DNA from: Cedecea lapagei
Lineage (GTDB): Bacteria > Pseudomonadota > Gammaproteobacteria > Enterobacterales > Enterobacteriaceae
Length of the DNA: 64,000 nucleotides
Direction: 5' to 3'
NCBI RefSeq assembly: GCF_900635955.1
Contig: NZ_LR134201.1
Location: 4,216,001 to 4,280,000 of the forward strand
The notes beneath the pieces are model-generated. The model worked only from the letters and a program-made list of their open reading frames with translations. It did not search any database and had not been told where the DNA came from. Numbering within the stretch: the stretch's first letter is position 1; each line of letters opens with the position of its first letter. The position numbers and the translations under genes were made by a program. Shown one piece after another: positions 16,964 to 25,478 of the stretch.

Positions 16964-16987
16964 CCTGTCAAGTGACAGGAGGTGTCA
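16964..16987. promoter_or_regulatory. Perfect palindromic candidate operator of the WYL-type regulator
   Basis: CCTGTCAAGTGACAGG (16964-16979) is a perfect 7+7 inverted repeat with a 2-base centre. A further TGTCA half-site follows at 16983-16987. It lies about 46 bases upstream of the regulator start, where an autoregulatory operator would be expected. Confidence 0.5.
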
Positions 16988-17320
16988 GCGCAATACGCTT
17001 TTTTTATTTTTTCAAACAGGTATAGCGCAGCAGCCCGTGCTGGCAGACCTGCGTGAAGCGAAGTGAAACTAAGTTAAATTAGCCCCTCTTTAACGGCAAT
17101 TAAAGCCTGAACATGAAGTCAAATTTGGCACATATTTCTTTGAATGAAAGAATTTTTGCGATTTTTAGCTGCCGGCTGGCCACCGGTCACGGCCCAGGGG
17201 CAATAATCCCTGCAAGTGTAGGGATTTGATGTATAATCGCGGCACTTTTCCGCGATTCAGTATGCTTTTGCTGCCAGGTCGCTATTTTTCATTACTTTAT
17301 CTCACCTTGAGGATCAGATA
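16988..17320 (+). promoter_or_regulatory. Upstream region of yjdM with a sigma70-like promoter
   Basis: A TATAAT hexamer lies at 17232-17237, with a weak -35 CTGCAA at 17210-17215 (16-base spacer), about 84 bases before the yjdM start. The rest of the gap is AT-rich and shows no recognisable gene. Confidence 0.45.
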
Positions 17321-17656
17321 ATGCAACTCCCTCATTGCCCGCAGTGCAATTCCGAATACACCTATGAAGACAACGGCATGCTGATTTGCCCGGAGTGCGC
17401 TCATGAATGGAACCCGGCTGCCGCGGGCGAAGACGACGCTGAATTAGTGGTAAAAGATGCCAACGGTAACCTGCTTGTCGACGGCGACAGCGTCACCGTG
17501 GTGAAAGATCTGAAGGTAAAAGGCAGCTCTTCGATGCTGAAAATCGGTACAAAAGTGAAGAATATTCGCCTGGTGGAAGGCGATCACAACATTGATTGTA
17601 AAATTGATGGTTTTGGCCCAATGAAGCTGAAATCAGAGTTCGTCAAAAAGAACTGA
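17321..17656 (+). CDS. yjdM: YjdM zinc-ribbon protein (PhnA family)
   Basis: A 111-residue protein of the PhnA/YjdM family, with an N-terminal zinc ribbon (CPQC at about residues 8-11 and CPEC at about 25-28) and a C-terminal beta-rich domain. Despite the old name phnA, it is not required for phosphonate use in E. coli and its role is unresolved. It precedes the phn operon, as in E. coli, but here a 515-base gap replaces phnCDE. A GGCAGGCGG/CCGCCTGCC hairpin follows the stop. Confidence 0.95.
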   Translation: MQLPHCPQCNSEYTYEDNGMLICPECAHEWNPAAAGEDDAELVVKDANGNLLVDGDSVTVVKDLKVKGSSSMLKIGTKVKNIRLVEGDHNIDCKIDGFGPMKLKSEFVKKN

Positions 17657-17664
17657 TTACTCCC

Positions 17665-17687
17665 GGCAGGCGGATTCGCCGCCTGCC
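17665..17687 (+). terminator. Hairpin after yjdM
   Basis: A perfect 9-base stem GGCAGGCGG/CCGCCTGCC with a 5-base loop starts 9 bases after the yjdM stop. No T-run follows, so it may be a stabilising hairpin rather than an intrinsic terminator. Confidence 0.5.
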
Positions 17688-18171
17688 CCGACCGCCGAGC
17701 GGATCTGGTTTTCGCCGTACGGCTTTTCACGTTGCCTGGCCAGTCAAGATCCCGAAGCAGTCGGTATATTCATTTTTGATGTTATTTAATTATTCCATGT
17801 AGAGACATTTATTCCAGAAGTAACAGAATAAAAACGTCTCATTAACCCTGCAGACCAATAAACTCAAAGCAGCATTAAATTTATTATTTCAGGGCTAAGG
17901 CATTAATAAAAAATGGAGCGCCTCAGGATATAGAATATATTTTAAAAGCGTGCGAGACTTTTCTCCCCATTCGATCCCGATAAATATCTCATTATCAGGA
18001 CTAAACGCGCCTCCCTTTCCAGTCTGTTTTCGCTAAACCGAGACAACCCACAGTTTCCCTGAGCCCCCCTCGCGGCCGCAAACTTCAACTCTTCATCGTA
18101 CAGAAACCAATCATTAACAAAACCGTCACTTTCTCCCGTCACCATGAGGCAACTTTTTGAGGAGATCCGCG
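17688..18171. other. Gene-free gap where phnCDE would lie
   Basis: About 480 bases without a supported gene separate yjdM from phnF. The two direct CCGTCAC repeats at 18123 and 18136 have a 13-base period and do not make a convincing Pho box, whose repeats are 11 bases apart. The gap contains AT-rich stretches that could hold a promoter, but no remnant of phnC, phnD or phnE was recognised. Confidence 0.6.
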
Positions 18172-18897
18172 ATGCACTTGTCCAGACATCCGACCAGCTA
18201 CCCAACCCGCTATCAGGAGATAGCCGCCCGGCTCGAACAGGAGCTGCGTAACAACTACCGCTGCGGCGACTATCTGCCCGCCGAAACCCAGCTTGCCGCC
18301 TACTACGAGGTCAACCGCCACACGCTCCGCCGCGCTATTGACGAACTGGTCAATAAAGGTTGGGTCCAGCGCCGCCAGGGCGTGGGCGTGCTGGTGCTGA
18401 TGCGCCCGTTTGACTACCCGCTTAACGCCCAGGCCCGCTTTAGCCAGAACCTGTTGGATCAGGGCAGCCACCCCACCAGCGAACGCCTTCTGGCGGTCAT
18501 TCGCCCGGCCTCTCAGGACGTGGCGGATGCGCTGGGGCTGGTTGAGGGCGATAACGTTATCCACCTTCGCACCCTGCGCCGGGTCAACGGTATAGCGGTG
18601 TGCATCATTGACCACTATTTTTCCGAACAAAGCTGGTGGCCTACGCTGCAGACCTTCAGCAGCGGCTCACTGCACGATTTTCTTCAGGCGGAGTTAGGCA
18701 TTGCCCTGACGCGCGCCCAGACCCGCATCAGCGCCCGCCGTTCCCAGGCAAAAGAGAGCCGCCTGCTGGAAATCCCCAACATGGCGCCGCTGCTCTGCGT
18801 TCGCACTCTTAATCACCGTGAAGGCGAGGCTAATCCAGCGGAATACTCCGTCAGCCTGACCCGTGCCGACATGATTGAATTCACCATGGAGCACTAA
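18172..18897 (+). CDS. phnF: PhnF, GntR/HutC-family regulator of phosphonate use
   Basis: A 241-residue regulator with an N-terminal GntR-type winged helix (YQEIAARLEQELRN through DELVNKGWVQRRQG) and a C-terminal UTRA ligand-binding domain. The ATG follows a GAGGAG ribosome-binding site; a TTG five codons earlier is open but unlikely. It is the first gene of the C-P lyase operon here and ends exactly where phnG begins. In mycobacteria PhnF is a repressor; in enterobacteria its effect is less clear because the PhoBR system dominates. Its position as the first gene, without phnCDE, may give it more weight here. Confidence 0.93.
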   Translation: MHLSRHPTSYPTRYQEIAARLEQELRNNYRCGDYLPAETQLAAYYEVNRHTLRRAIDELVNKGWVQRRQGVGVLVLMRPFDYPLNAQARFSQNLLDQGSHPTSERLLAVIRPASQDVADALGLVEGDNVIHLRTLRRVNGIAVCIIDHYFSEQSWWPTLQTFSSGSLHDFLQAELGIALTRAQTRISARRSQAKESRLLEIPNMAPLLCVRTLNHREGEANPAEYSVSLTRADMIEFTMEH

Positions 18898-19359
18898 ATG
18901 GACACCAGCCATTTCAATACCGAACAGCGCCGGGAGTGGATGGCCGTGCTGTCGCACAGCCAGCCGCAGGAGCTTCTTGAGCGCTGGAACAGCCTGAACA
19001 TCAGCGCGGATTACACGCTTATTCGCGCCCCGGAAATCGGCCTGGTTCAGGTGCAGGCCCGCATGGGTGGCACCGGCCAGCGCTTCTTCACCGGCGACGC
19101 CACGCTGACCCGCTCGGTCGTCAAACTAGCGAGCGGAACCTACGGCTACAGCTACCTGCTTGGCCGCGACAAACAACACGCTGAATGCTGCGCGGTGATC
19201 GACGCCCTGATGCAGGAAACCTCACATTTCCAGACGCTACAAGAAACCTTAATTGCACCGCTGGCGGCCAACCGTGAACAACGCCTTGCCGCTCGCCGTG
19301 CGGAAGTTAACAGCAGCCGCGTGGACTTCTTCACGCTGGTACGCGGAGACAACGCATGA
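18898..19359 (+). CDS. phnG: PhnG, C-P lyase core subunit
   Basis: A 153-residue subunit of the PhnGHIJ core complex. Together with PhnH, PhnI and PhnL it installs the phosphonate on C1' of ribose using ATP, giving alpha-D-ribose-1-methylphosphonate 5-triphosphate. The sequence MDTSHFNTEQRREWMAVLSHS is typical of the family N-terminus. It starts directly after the phnF stop and overlaps phnH by 4 bases. Confidence 0.95.
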   Translation: MDTSHFNTEQRREWMAVLSHSQPQELLERWNSLNISADYTLIRAPEIGLVQVQARMGGTGQRFFTGDATLTRSVVKLASGTYGYSYLLGRDKQHAECCAVIDALMQETSHFQTLQETLIAPLAANREQRLAARRAEVNSSRVDFFTLVRGDNA

Positions 19360-19940
19360 CACTGATGACCGCTTTTACCCTTCCTGTACAGGATGCCCAG
19401 CAGAGTTTCCGTCGCCTGCTTAAAGCGATGAGCGAGCCGGGCGTGATTGTCGCACTGACCTCGCTGCAGCAGGGCTGGCTTCCGCTTAACGTCGCCACCA
19501 CCAGCGTGCTGCTGACGCTTGCCGATAACGACACGCCGGTGTGGGTAGACGGCGCGTTGGGCAACGATATTGCCGCGCAGAACATCCGTTTTCATACCAA
19601 CGCGCAGCTGTGCGAACAGCCAGACCACGCGCAGTTTGCGGTTGCAAGCGACGCAATCTCTTCTGAACAGCTAAATCTGCTGGCCCAGGGCTGCGACATT
19701 GCTCCCGATACCAGCGCAACGCTGATTCTGCAGGTTTCCAGCCTGAGCGGCGGGCGCATGCTTCGCCTGACCGGCGCCGGGATCAACGAAGAGCGCATGA
19801 TTGCCCCACAGCTGCCGGAGTGCGTCCTGCACGAACTGACCGAGCGCCCGCATCCTTTCCCGCTGGGTATTGACCTGATTTTGACCTGCGGCGATCGCCT
19901 GCTGGCCATCCCGCGGACCACCCACGTGGAGGTGTGCTGA
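19356..19940 (+). CDS. phnH: PhnH, C-P lyase core subunit
   Basis: A 194-residue structural subunit of the C-P lyase core, carrying an FRRLLKAMSEPG segment near its N-terminus that is characteristic of PhnH. It has a fold related to PLP transferases but lacks their catalytic lysine. It overlaps phnG by 4 bases and its TGA stop shares a base with the phnI start, so translation is tightly coupled. Confidence 0.95.
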   Translation: MTLMTAFTLPVQDAQQSFRRLLKAMSEPGVIVALTSLQQGWLPLNVATTSVLLTLADNDTPVWVDGALGNDIAAQNIRFHTNAQLCEQPDHAQFAVASDAISSEQLNLLAQGCDIAPDTSATLILQVSSLSGGRMLRLTGAGINEERMIAPQLPECVLHELTERPHPFPLGIDLILTCGDRLLAIPRTTHVEVC

Positions 19941-21004
19941 TGTACGTTGCCGTCAAAGGGGGCGAGAAAGCAATCTCCGCCGCCCACGCCCTGCAGGAGC
20001 GCAACCGACGCGGCGATGAGACGCTGAAAGAGCTGAGCGTAGCACAGATCGAACAGCAGCTTGGCCTGGCGGTCGACCGCGTGATGACGGAAGGCGGCAT
20101 CGCTGACCGGGAGCTCGCCGCGCTGGCTATCAAGCAGGCCAGCGGCGACATGATTGAAGCCATTTTTCTGCTCCGCGCTTACCGCACCACGCTACCTCGC
20201 CTTGCCGTGAGCGAGCCGCTAAATACCGCAGAGATGCGCCTCGAGCGCCGTATCTCCGCCGTTTATAAAGACGTGCCGGGCGGCCAGCTGCTGGGCCCAA
20301 CCTATGACTACACGCATCGCCTGCTGGACTTCACGCTGCTGGCCAACGGCGAAGTGCCTGACGCTGAATCTGCCGACGAGCAAAGCGCCCCTTCTCCACA
20401 CGTGTTCAGCATGCTGGCAAAGCAGGGCCTGGCGAAAGTCGAAGAAGATGACGGCGCGCAGCCGGATGACATCACCCGTAACCCGCCGGTTTACCCGTGC
20501 TCGCGCTCTTCACGCCTGCAGCAGCTGGTGCGCGGCGATGAAGGCTACCTGCTGGCGCTCGCCTACTCCACCCAGCGCGGCTACGGGCGTAACCACCCTT
20601 TTGCCGCCGAGATCCGCAGCGGCTATGTAGATATCGAAATTGTGCCGGAAGAGCTGGGTTTTGCGGTGAACATCGGCGAACTGCTGATGACTGAATGCGA
20701 AATGGTGAACGGTTTTGTCGCCCCGGAGGACGAAGCGCCGCACTTTACACGCGGCTACGGCCTGGCGTTCGGCATGAGCGAGCGTAAAACCATGGCGATG
20801 GCGCTGGTTGACCGTGCGCTCCAGGCTCCCGACTACGACGAAACCGTTGCAGGCCCGGCGCAGGACGAAGAGTTCGTGTTATCCCATGCGGATAACGTGG
20901 AAGCGGCAGGCTTTGTGTCCCACCTCAAGCTGCCTCATTACGTAGATTTCCAGGCCGAACTGGAGCTGCTTAACCGCCTGATAAAGGAGCGAGCCAATGG
21001 CTAA
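19940..21004 (+). CDS. phnI: PhnI, nucleosidase subunit of C-P lyase
   Basis: A 354-residue subunit that catalyses the nucleosidase step, releasing the base from ATP or GTP before phosphonate attachment; with PhnG, PhnH and PhnL it gives ribose-1-phosphonate triphosphate. The start MYVAVKGGEKAI is the family N-terminus and lies within the phnH stop overlap; a TTG two codons upstream is open but not needed. The gene overlaps phnJ by 8 bases. Confidence 0.95.
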   Translation: MYVAVKGGEKAISAAHALQERNRRGDETLKELSVAQIEQQLGLAVDRVMTEGGIADRELAALAIKQASGDMIEAIFLLRAYRTTLPRLAVSEPLNTAEMRLERRISAVYKDVPGGQLLGPTYDYTHRLLDFTLLANGEVPDAESADEQSAPSPHVFSMLAKQGLAKVEEDDGAQPDDITRNPPVYPCSRSSRLQQLVRGDEGYLLALAYSTQRGYGRNHPFAAEIRSGYVDIEIVPEELGFAVNIGELLMTECEMVNGFVAPEDEAPHFTRGYGLAFGMSERKTMAMALVDRALQAPDYDETVAGPAQDEEFVLSHADNVEAAGFVSHLKLPHYVDFQAELELLNRLIKERANG

Positions 21005-21842
21005 CCTGAGCGGCTATAACTTCGCCTATCTGGACGAGCAAACCAAACGCATGATCCGCCGCGCAATGCTGAAAGCCGTGGCGATCCCAGGTTACCAGGT
21101 GCCGTTTGGCGGCCGCGAAATGCCGATGCCCTACGGCTGGGGCACAGGCGGTATTCAGCTTACCGCCAGCCTGATTGGCGAAGCGGACGTGCTTAAGGTG
21201 ATTGACCAGGGCGCGGACGACACCACTAACGCCGTCTCGATTCGTAACTTCTTCAAACGCGTGACCGGCGTGAATACCACCGAGCGTACCGAAGACGCGA
21301 CGCTGGTGCAGACCCGCCACCGTATCCCGGAAACGCCGCTGGTCGAAGACCAAATCCTGATTTATCAGGTGCCGATTCCCGAGCCGCTGCGCTTTATCGA
21401 ACCCCGCGAAACGGAAACCCGCACCATGCACGCGCTGGAAGAGTACGGCGTGATGCAGGTGAAGCTGTATGAAGATATCGCTCGCTTCGGCCACATCGCC
21501 ACCACCTACGCCTACCCGGTGAAAGTGAACGATCGCTATGTGATGGACCCGTCGCCAATTCCAAAATTTGATAACCCGAAAATGCACATGTCCCCTGCGC
21601 TGCAGCTGTTCGGTGCCGGACGCGAAAAGCGCATTTACGCCGTACCGCCGTTTACCCGCGTAGAAAGCCTCGACTTCGACGACCATCCCTTCCAGGTTCA
21701 GAAATGGGAAGAGCCGTGCGCGATTTGTGGGTCACGCCATAGCTACCTTGATGAAGTGGTACTCGACGACGCGGGCAACCGCATGTTCGTCTGCTCCGAT
21801 ACCGACTACTGCCGCCAGAACAGTGAGGCCTCTCAGTCATGA
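20997..21842 (+). CDS. phnJ: PhnJ, radical SAM C-P bond-cleaving subunit
   Basis: A 281-residue protein that breaks the carbon-phosphorus bond of 5-phosphoribosyl-1-phosphonate, releasing the hydrocarbon and the 1,2-cyclic phosphate. The C-terminal cysteine set is intact: C-x2-C in PCAICGSRH, then after 21 residues C-x5-C in CSDTDYC. These ligate the Fe-S cluster and supply the thiyl-radical cysteine. It overlaps both phnI and phnK. All catalytic features are present, so the pathway looks functional. Confidence 0.97.
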   Translation: MANLSGYNFAYLDEQTKRMIRRAMLKAVAIPGYQVPFGGREMPMPYGWGTGGIQLTASLIGEADVLKVIDQGADDTTNAVSIRNFFKRVTGVNTTERTEDATLVQTRHRIPETPLVEDQILIYQVPIPEPLRFIEPRETETRTMHALEEYGVMQVKLYEDIARFGHIATTYAYPVKVNDRYVMDPSPIPKFDNPKMHMSPALQLFGAGREKRIYAVPPFTRVESLDFDDHPFQVQKWEEPCAICGSRHSYLDEVVLDDAGNRMFVCSDTDYCRQNSEASQS

Positions 21843-22597
21843 CCAGCCCGTTACTTTCGGTGAATAACCTCACCCACCTCTATGCGCCCGGCAAAGGCTT
21901 TATGGACGTGTCTTTTGACCTCTGGCCCGGTGAAGTGCTGGGCATTGTTGGCGAGTCCGGCTCCGGTAAAACAACGCTGCTGAAGGCCATTTCCGCCCGC
22001 CTCGCGCCGCAGTCCGGGGAGGTGATTTACCTCGACCGCTCGCTGTACGAAATGTCGGAAGGCGAACGTCGCCGCCTGCTGCGTACCGAGTGGGGCGTGG
22101 TTCACCAGCATCCGATGGACGGCCTGCGCCGCCACGTTTCTGCCGGGGGCAACATCGGTGAACGCCTGATGGCAACCGGCGCACGCCACTACGGCGAGAT
22201 TCGCGCCACCGCCCAGCGCTGGCTGGAAGAGGTCGAAATTCCTGCCAGCCGCATCGACGACCTGCCGACCACGTTCTCCGGCGGGATGCAGCAGCGCCTG
22301 CAAATCGCCCGCAACCTGGTGACGCATCCGAAGCTGGTGTTTATGGATGAGCCTACCGGCGGGCTGGACGTTTCGGTGCAGGCACGCCTGCTAGACCTGC
22401 TGCGCGGCCTGGTGGTGGAGCTGAACCTTGCCGTGGTGATTGTCACCCACGATCTGGGCGTAGCTCGCCTGCTGGCCGACCGTCTGCTGGTGATGAAACA
22501 GGGCAAAGTGGTGGAAAGTGGGCTGACCGACCGCGTGCTGGACGACCCGCATCACCCGTATACCCAGCTTTTGGTGTCCTCCGTCCTTCAGAATTAG
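21839..22597 (+). CDS. phnK: PhnK, ABC-type ATPase bound to the C-P lyase core
   Basis: A 252-residue ABC ATPase with Walker A GESGSGKTT, signature FSGGMQQRLQIAR and Walker B VFMDEP. PhnK docks as a dimer on the PhnGHIJ core rather than on a membrane permease. It overlaps phnJ by 4 bases. Resemblance to the oligopeptide-transporter ATPases is a family trait and does not make it a transporter. Confidence 0.95.
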   Translation: MTSPLLSVNNLTHLYAPGKGFMDVSFDLWPGEVLGIVGESGSGKTTLLKAISARLAPQSGEVIYLDRSLYEMSEGERRRLLRTEWGVVHQHPMDGLRRHVSAGGNIGERLMATGARHYGEIRATAQRWLEEVEIPASRIDDLPTTFSGGMQQRLQIARNLVTHPKLVFMDEPTGGLDVSVQARLLDLLRGLVVELNLAVVIVTHDLGVARLLADRLLVMKQGKVVESGLTDRVLDDPHHPYTQLLVSSVLQN

Positions 22598-22606
22598 GTA
22601 CTCGCT

Positions 22607-23311
22607 ATGACCAGAATACGGGTTGAAAACCTGAGCAAAACATTTGTCCTGCATCACCAGCACGGTATTCGCCTGCCGGTGCTAGCGGGCGCCTCGCTGG
22701 AAGTTAAAGGCGGGGAGTGTGTGGTGCTGCACGGCCACTCCGGCAGCGGTAAATCCACCCTGCTGCGCTCGCTGTACGCCAACTACCTGCCGGATGAAGG
22801 ACATATCTGGGTTAAGCACAACGACGAATGGCTCGATATCGTGCAGGCTCCGGCGCGTGAAGTGCTGGCGGTGCGACGCCAGACCATTGGCTGGGTTAGC
22901 CAGTTCCTGCGTGTTATCCCACGCATTTCAGCGCTTGAAGTCGTCATGCAGCCGCTGCTTGATTTAGGCGTGCCGCGTGAAGAGTGCGAGAAAAAAGCCG
23001 CCAGCCTGCTGACTCGCCTCAACGTGCCCGAGCGCCTTTGGCACCTTGCGCCTTCGACCTTCTCCGGCGGCGAACAGCAGCGCGTGAACATCGCTCGCGG
23101 CTTTATTGTCGACTACCCCATTTTACTGCTGGACGAGCCAACCGCCTCGCTGGACGCAAAGAACAGCGCCGCCGTGGTGGCTTTGATTCAGGAAGCAAAA
23201 GCGCGTGGAGCGGCCATCGTCGGCATCTTCCACGATGAAGCAGTCCGTGAACAGGTGGCCGACCGCCTGCATACCATGTCCGCGATGGAGCCCCAACATG
23301 ATAGTCAATAA
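22607..23311 (+). CDS. phnL: PhnL, ABC-type ATPase of C-P lyase
   Basis: A 234-residue ABC ATPase with Walker A GHSGSGKST, signature FSGGEQQRVNIAR and Walker B ILLLDEP. It is needed with PhnGHI for phosphonate attachment to ribose and associates with PhnK on the core complex. It begins 9 bases after phnK and its 3' end overlaps phnM by 14 bases. Confidence 0.95.
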   Translation: MTRIRVENLSKTFVLHHQHGIRLPVLAGASLEVKGGECVVLHGHSGSGKSTLLRSLYANYLPDEGHIWVKHNDEWLDIVQAPAREVLAVRRQTIGWVSQFLRVIPRISALEVVMQPLLDLGVPREECEKKAASLLTRLNVPERLWHLAPSTFSGGEQQRVNIARGFIVDYPILLLDEPTASLDAKNSAAVVALIQEAKARGAAIVGIFHDEAVREQVADRLHTMSAMEPQHDSQ

Positions 23312-24434
23312 CGTTCGCCTGGTCCTGGAAGAGGAAGTGGTCAGTGGCTCGCTGGAAGTGGCCGACGGTGTGATTCGCAACTTTGCCGAGACCCAAAGCC
23401 AGCTGCCGGGCGCACACGACGGCGGCGGCGGCTGGCTGCTGCCAGGGCTGATTGAGCTACACACGGATAACCTGGATAAATTCTTTACCCCGCGGCCCAA
23501 GGTTGACTGGCCGGCGCACTCCGCCATGAGCAGCCACGATGCGCTGATGGTGGCGAGCGGCATCACCACCGTGCTGGACGCCGTGGCCATCGGCGACGTA
23601 CGCGACGGCGGCGACCGTCTGGAAAACCTGGAAAAGATGATTAACGCCGTGGAGGATACGCAAAAACGTGGCCTAAACCGCGCCGAACACCGCCTTCACC
23701 TGCGCTGCGAGCTGCCGCACCACACCACGCTGCCGCTGTTCGACAAGCTGGTAGACCGCGAGCTGGTGTCCCTCGTTTCGCTGATGGACCACTCGCCGGG
23801 CCAGCGCCAGTACGCGGAGCTCTCCAAATACCGCGACTACTATCAGGGCAAATACCATCTCACCAACGAGCAGATGGATCGCTTTGAAGAAGAGCAGCTG
23901 ACGCTGGCGGCGCGCTGGTCGCAGCCAAACCGCCAGGCCATTGCCGCCCGCTGCCGCGACCGCAATATCGCCCTCGCCAGCCATGACGATGCAACCTCGG
24001 CCCACGTGGTGGAATCCCACGAAATCGGCAGCGTGATCGCCGAATTCCCGACCACGCAGGAAGCCGCTGAAGCCTCTCGTCACCACGGCATGAGCGTGCT
24101 GATGGGCGCGCCAAATATCGTTCGCGGCGGTTCTCACTCCGGCAACGTGGCGGCCAGCCATCTGGCGCAGGCAGGGCTGCTGGATATTCTCTCCTCGGAT
24201 TACTATCCGGCGAGCCTGCTGGACGCGGCTTTCCGCGTGGCGCACGACGACAGCAACAGCTTCACGCTGGCACAGGCGATTAACCTTGTGACACGCAACC
24301 CAGCAAGGGCGCTGAACCTGACCGATCGCGGCACGCTGGCGGAAGGTAAACGAGCGGATCTGGTTCTGGCGCAGATGTACGGCGGCCATATCCACATCGA
24401 CCACGTCTGGCGCCAGGGAACTCGGGTGTTCTGA
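23298..24434 (+). CDS. phnM: PhnM, ribose-1-phosphonate 5-triphosphate diphosphatase
   Basis: A 378-residue amidohydrolase-superfamily enzyme that removes pyrophosphate from ribose-1-phosphonate 5-triphosphate to give the substrate of PhnJ. The metal-binding HTD appears in GLIELHTDNLDK. The ATG chosen (MIVNNVRLVLEEE) matches the family start and overlaps phnL by 14 bases, although the frame is open much further upstream. The stop overlaps the phnN start. Confidence 0.95.
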   Translation: MIVNNVRLVLEEEVVSGSLEVADGVIRNFAETQSQLPGAHDGGGGWLLPGLIELHTDNLDKFFTPRPKVDWPAHSAMSSHDALMVASGITTVLDAVAIGDVRDGGDRLENLEKMINAVEDTQKRGLNRAEHRLHLRCELPHHTTLPLFDKLVDRELVSLVSLMDHSPGQRQYAELSKYRDYYQGKYHLTNEQMDRFEEEQLTLAARWSQPNRQAIAARCRDRNIALASHDDATSAHVVESHEIGSVIAEFPTTQEAAEASRHHGMSVLMGAPNIVRGGSHSGNVAASHLAQAGLLDILSSDYYPASLLDAAFRVAHDDSNSFTLAQAINLVTRNPARALNLTDRGTLAEGKRADLVLAQMYGGHIHIDHVWRQGTRVF

Positions 24435-25018
24435 TGAGTAAACTAATCTGGCTGATGGGCCCGTCCGGCTCCGGCAAAGACAGCCTGCTGAGCGCCCTGC
24501 GCCAGCAGGAGCACGCAAGACTCCTGGTGGCGCACCGCTATATTACCCGCGCCGCCGACGCAGGCTGCGAGAATCATATTGCGCTGAGCGCAAAAGAGTT
24601 TGAGCAGCGCCAGCAACTGGGGCTGTTCGCCCTGAGCTGGCAGGCGCATGAGCAGTCCTACGGCGTCGGAGTGGAAATGGATATATGGCTCGAGGCCGGA
24701 TTTGACGTGGTGGTGAACGGCTCGCGCCAGCACCTGAAACAGGCGCGGGAACGCTATGGCGATGGGCTGGTGCCTGTCTGTCTGCAGGTTTCTGCTGACG
24801 TGCTGCGCAGCCGCCTGGAGCAGCGGGGCAGAGAAAACGCAGAGCAGATCGAGCAGCGGCTGCAGCGTGCGGCGCTCTATGCCCCCGAGGGAGACGATTG
24901 CCTGCTCCTCAACAACGACGGGAGTCTGCTACAGTCAGCTGAGCTATTTATGCGGCTATTAGCCCGGCACCGCTCGAACGTCATTCCTCTTCACCGCAAG
25001 GAGCCACGCCATGTCTGA
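24434..25018 (+). CDS. phnN: PhnN, ribose 1,5-bisphosphate phosphokinase
   Basis: A 194-residue P-loop kinase (GPSGSGKDS at about residues 9-17) that converts ribose 1,5-bisphosphate, the product derived from the C-P lyase cyclic phosphate, to PRPP for nucleotide synthesis. It resembles guanylate kinases. It overlaps phnM by one base and phnO by 8 bases. Confidence 0.94.
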   Translation: MSKLIWLMGPSGSGKDSLLSALRQQEHARLLVAHRYITRAADAGCENHIALSAKEFEQRQQLGLFALSWQAHEQSYGVGVEMDIWLEAGFDVVVNGSRQHLKQARERYGDGLVPVCLQVSADVLRSRLEQRGRENAEQIEQRLQRAALYAPEGDDCLLLNNDGSLLQSAELFMRLLARHRSNVIPLHRKEPRHV

Positions 25019-25478
25019 TGTTGTTAAGTTAAAGGCCGCCGCTATCGAAGACAGCGATACCGTCTACCGCATGATCTGCGAGCTAAAACAGGCTCAGGCC
25101 GATCGCCCCGGCTTTAACGCCTGCTTCGCGGAGAATCTGCGTGACCCGAATATCTTCTATCAGCTGGCGTGGCTGGGTAACAAAGCGCTGGGGATGATTA
25201 GCCTTCACCTGCAATACCACCTGCACCACGGTCGCCGCATCGGCGAGATCCAGGAGCTGGTGGTGCTGGAAGAAGCTCGCGGTCACGGCGTGGGCAAGCA
25301 GCTGCTCGCCTGGGCCGAAGATAAAGCACGTAAAGCGGATGCCGAGCTAACGGAGCTGTCGACCAGCACCGGCCGCAAAGAGGCTCACCGTTTCTACGAG
25401 CGTGAAGGCTATCGCGCCACCCATATCCGCTTTACCAAACCGGTGGAGACACCTGATGACGCTGACGTTAACGCTTAG
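25011..25478 (+). CDS. phnO: PhnO, aminoalkylphosphonate N-acetyltransferase
   Basis: A 155-residue GNAT-family acetyltransferase that acetylates aminoalkylphosphonates, allowing their use and detoxifying 1-aminoalkylphosphonates. The acetyl-CoA loop appears in EEARGHGVGKQLL (about residues 87-99). It sits between phnN and phnP, overlapping phnP by 23 bases, as in E. coli. Confidence 0.94.
   Translation: MSDVVKLKAAAIEDSDTVYRMICELKQAQADRPGFNACFAENLRDPNIFYQLAWLGNKALGMISLHLQYHLHHGRRIGEIQELVVLEEARGHGVGKQLLAWAEDKARKADAELTELSTSTGRKEAHRFYEREGYRATHIRFTKPVETPDDADVNA

Noticed and set aside
18123..18142. Two CCGTCAC direct repeats before phnF as a Pho box
   Set aside because: The repeat period is 13 bases, not 11, and the repeats are GC-shifted from CTGTCAT. 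Not a convincing PhoB site.
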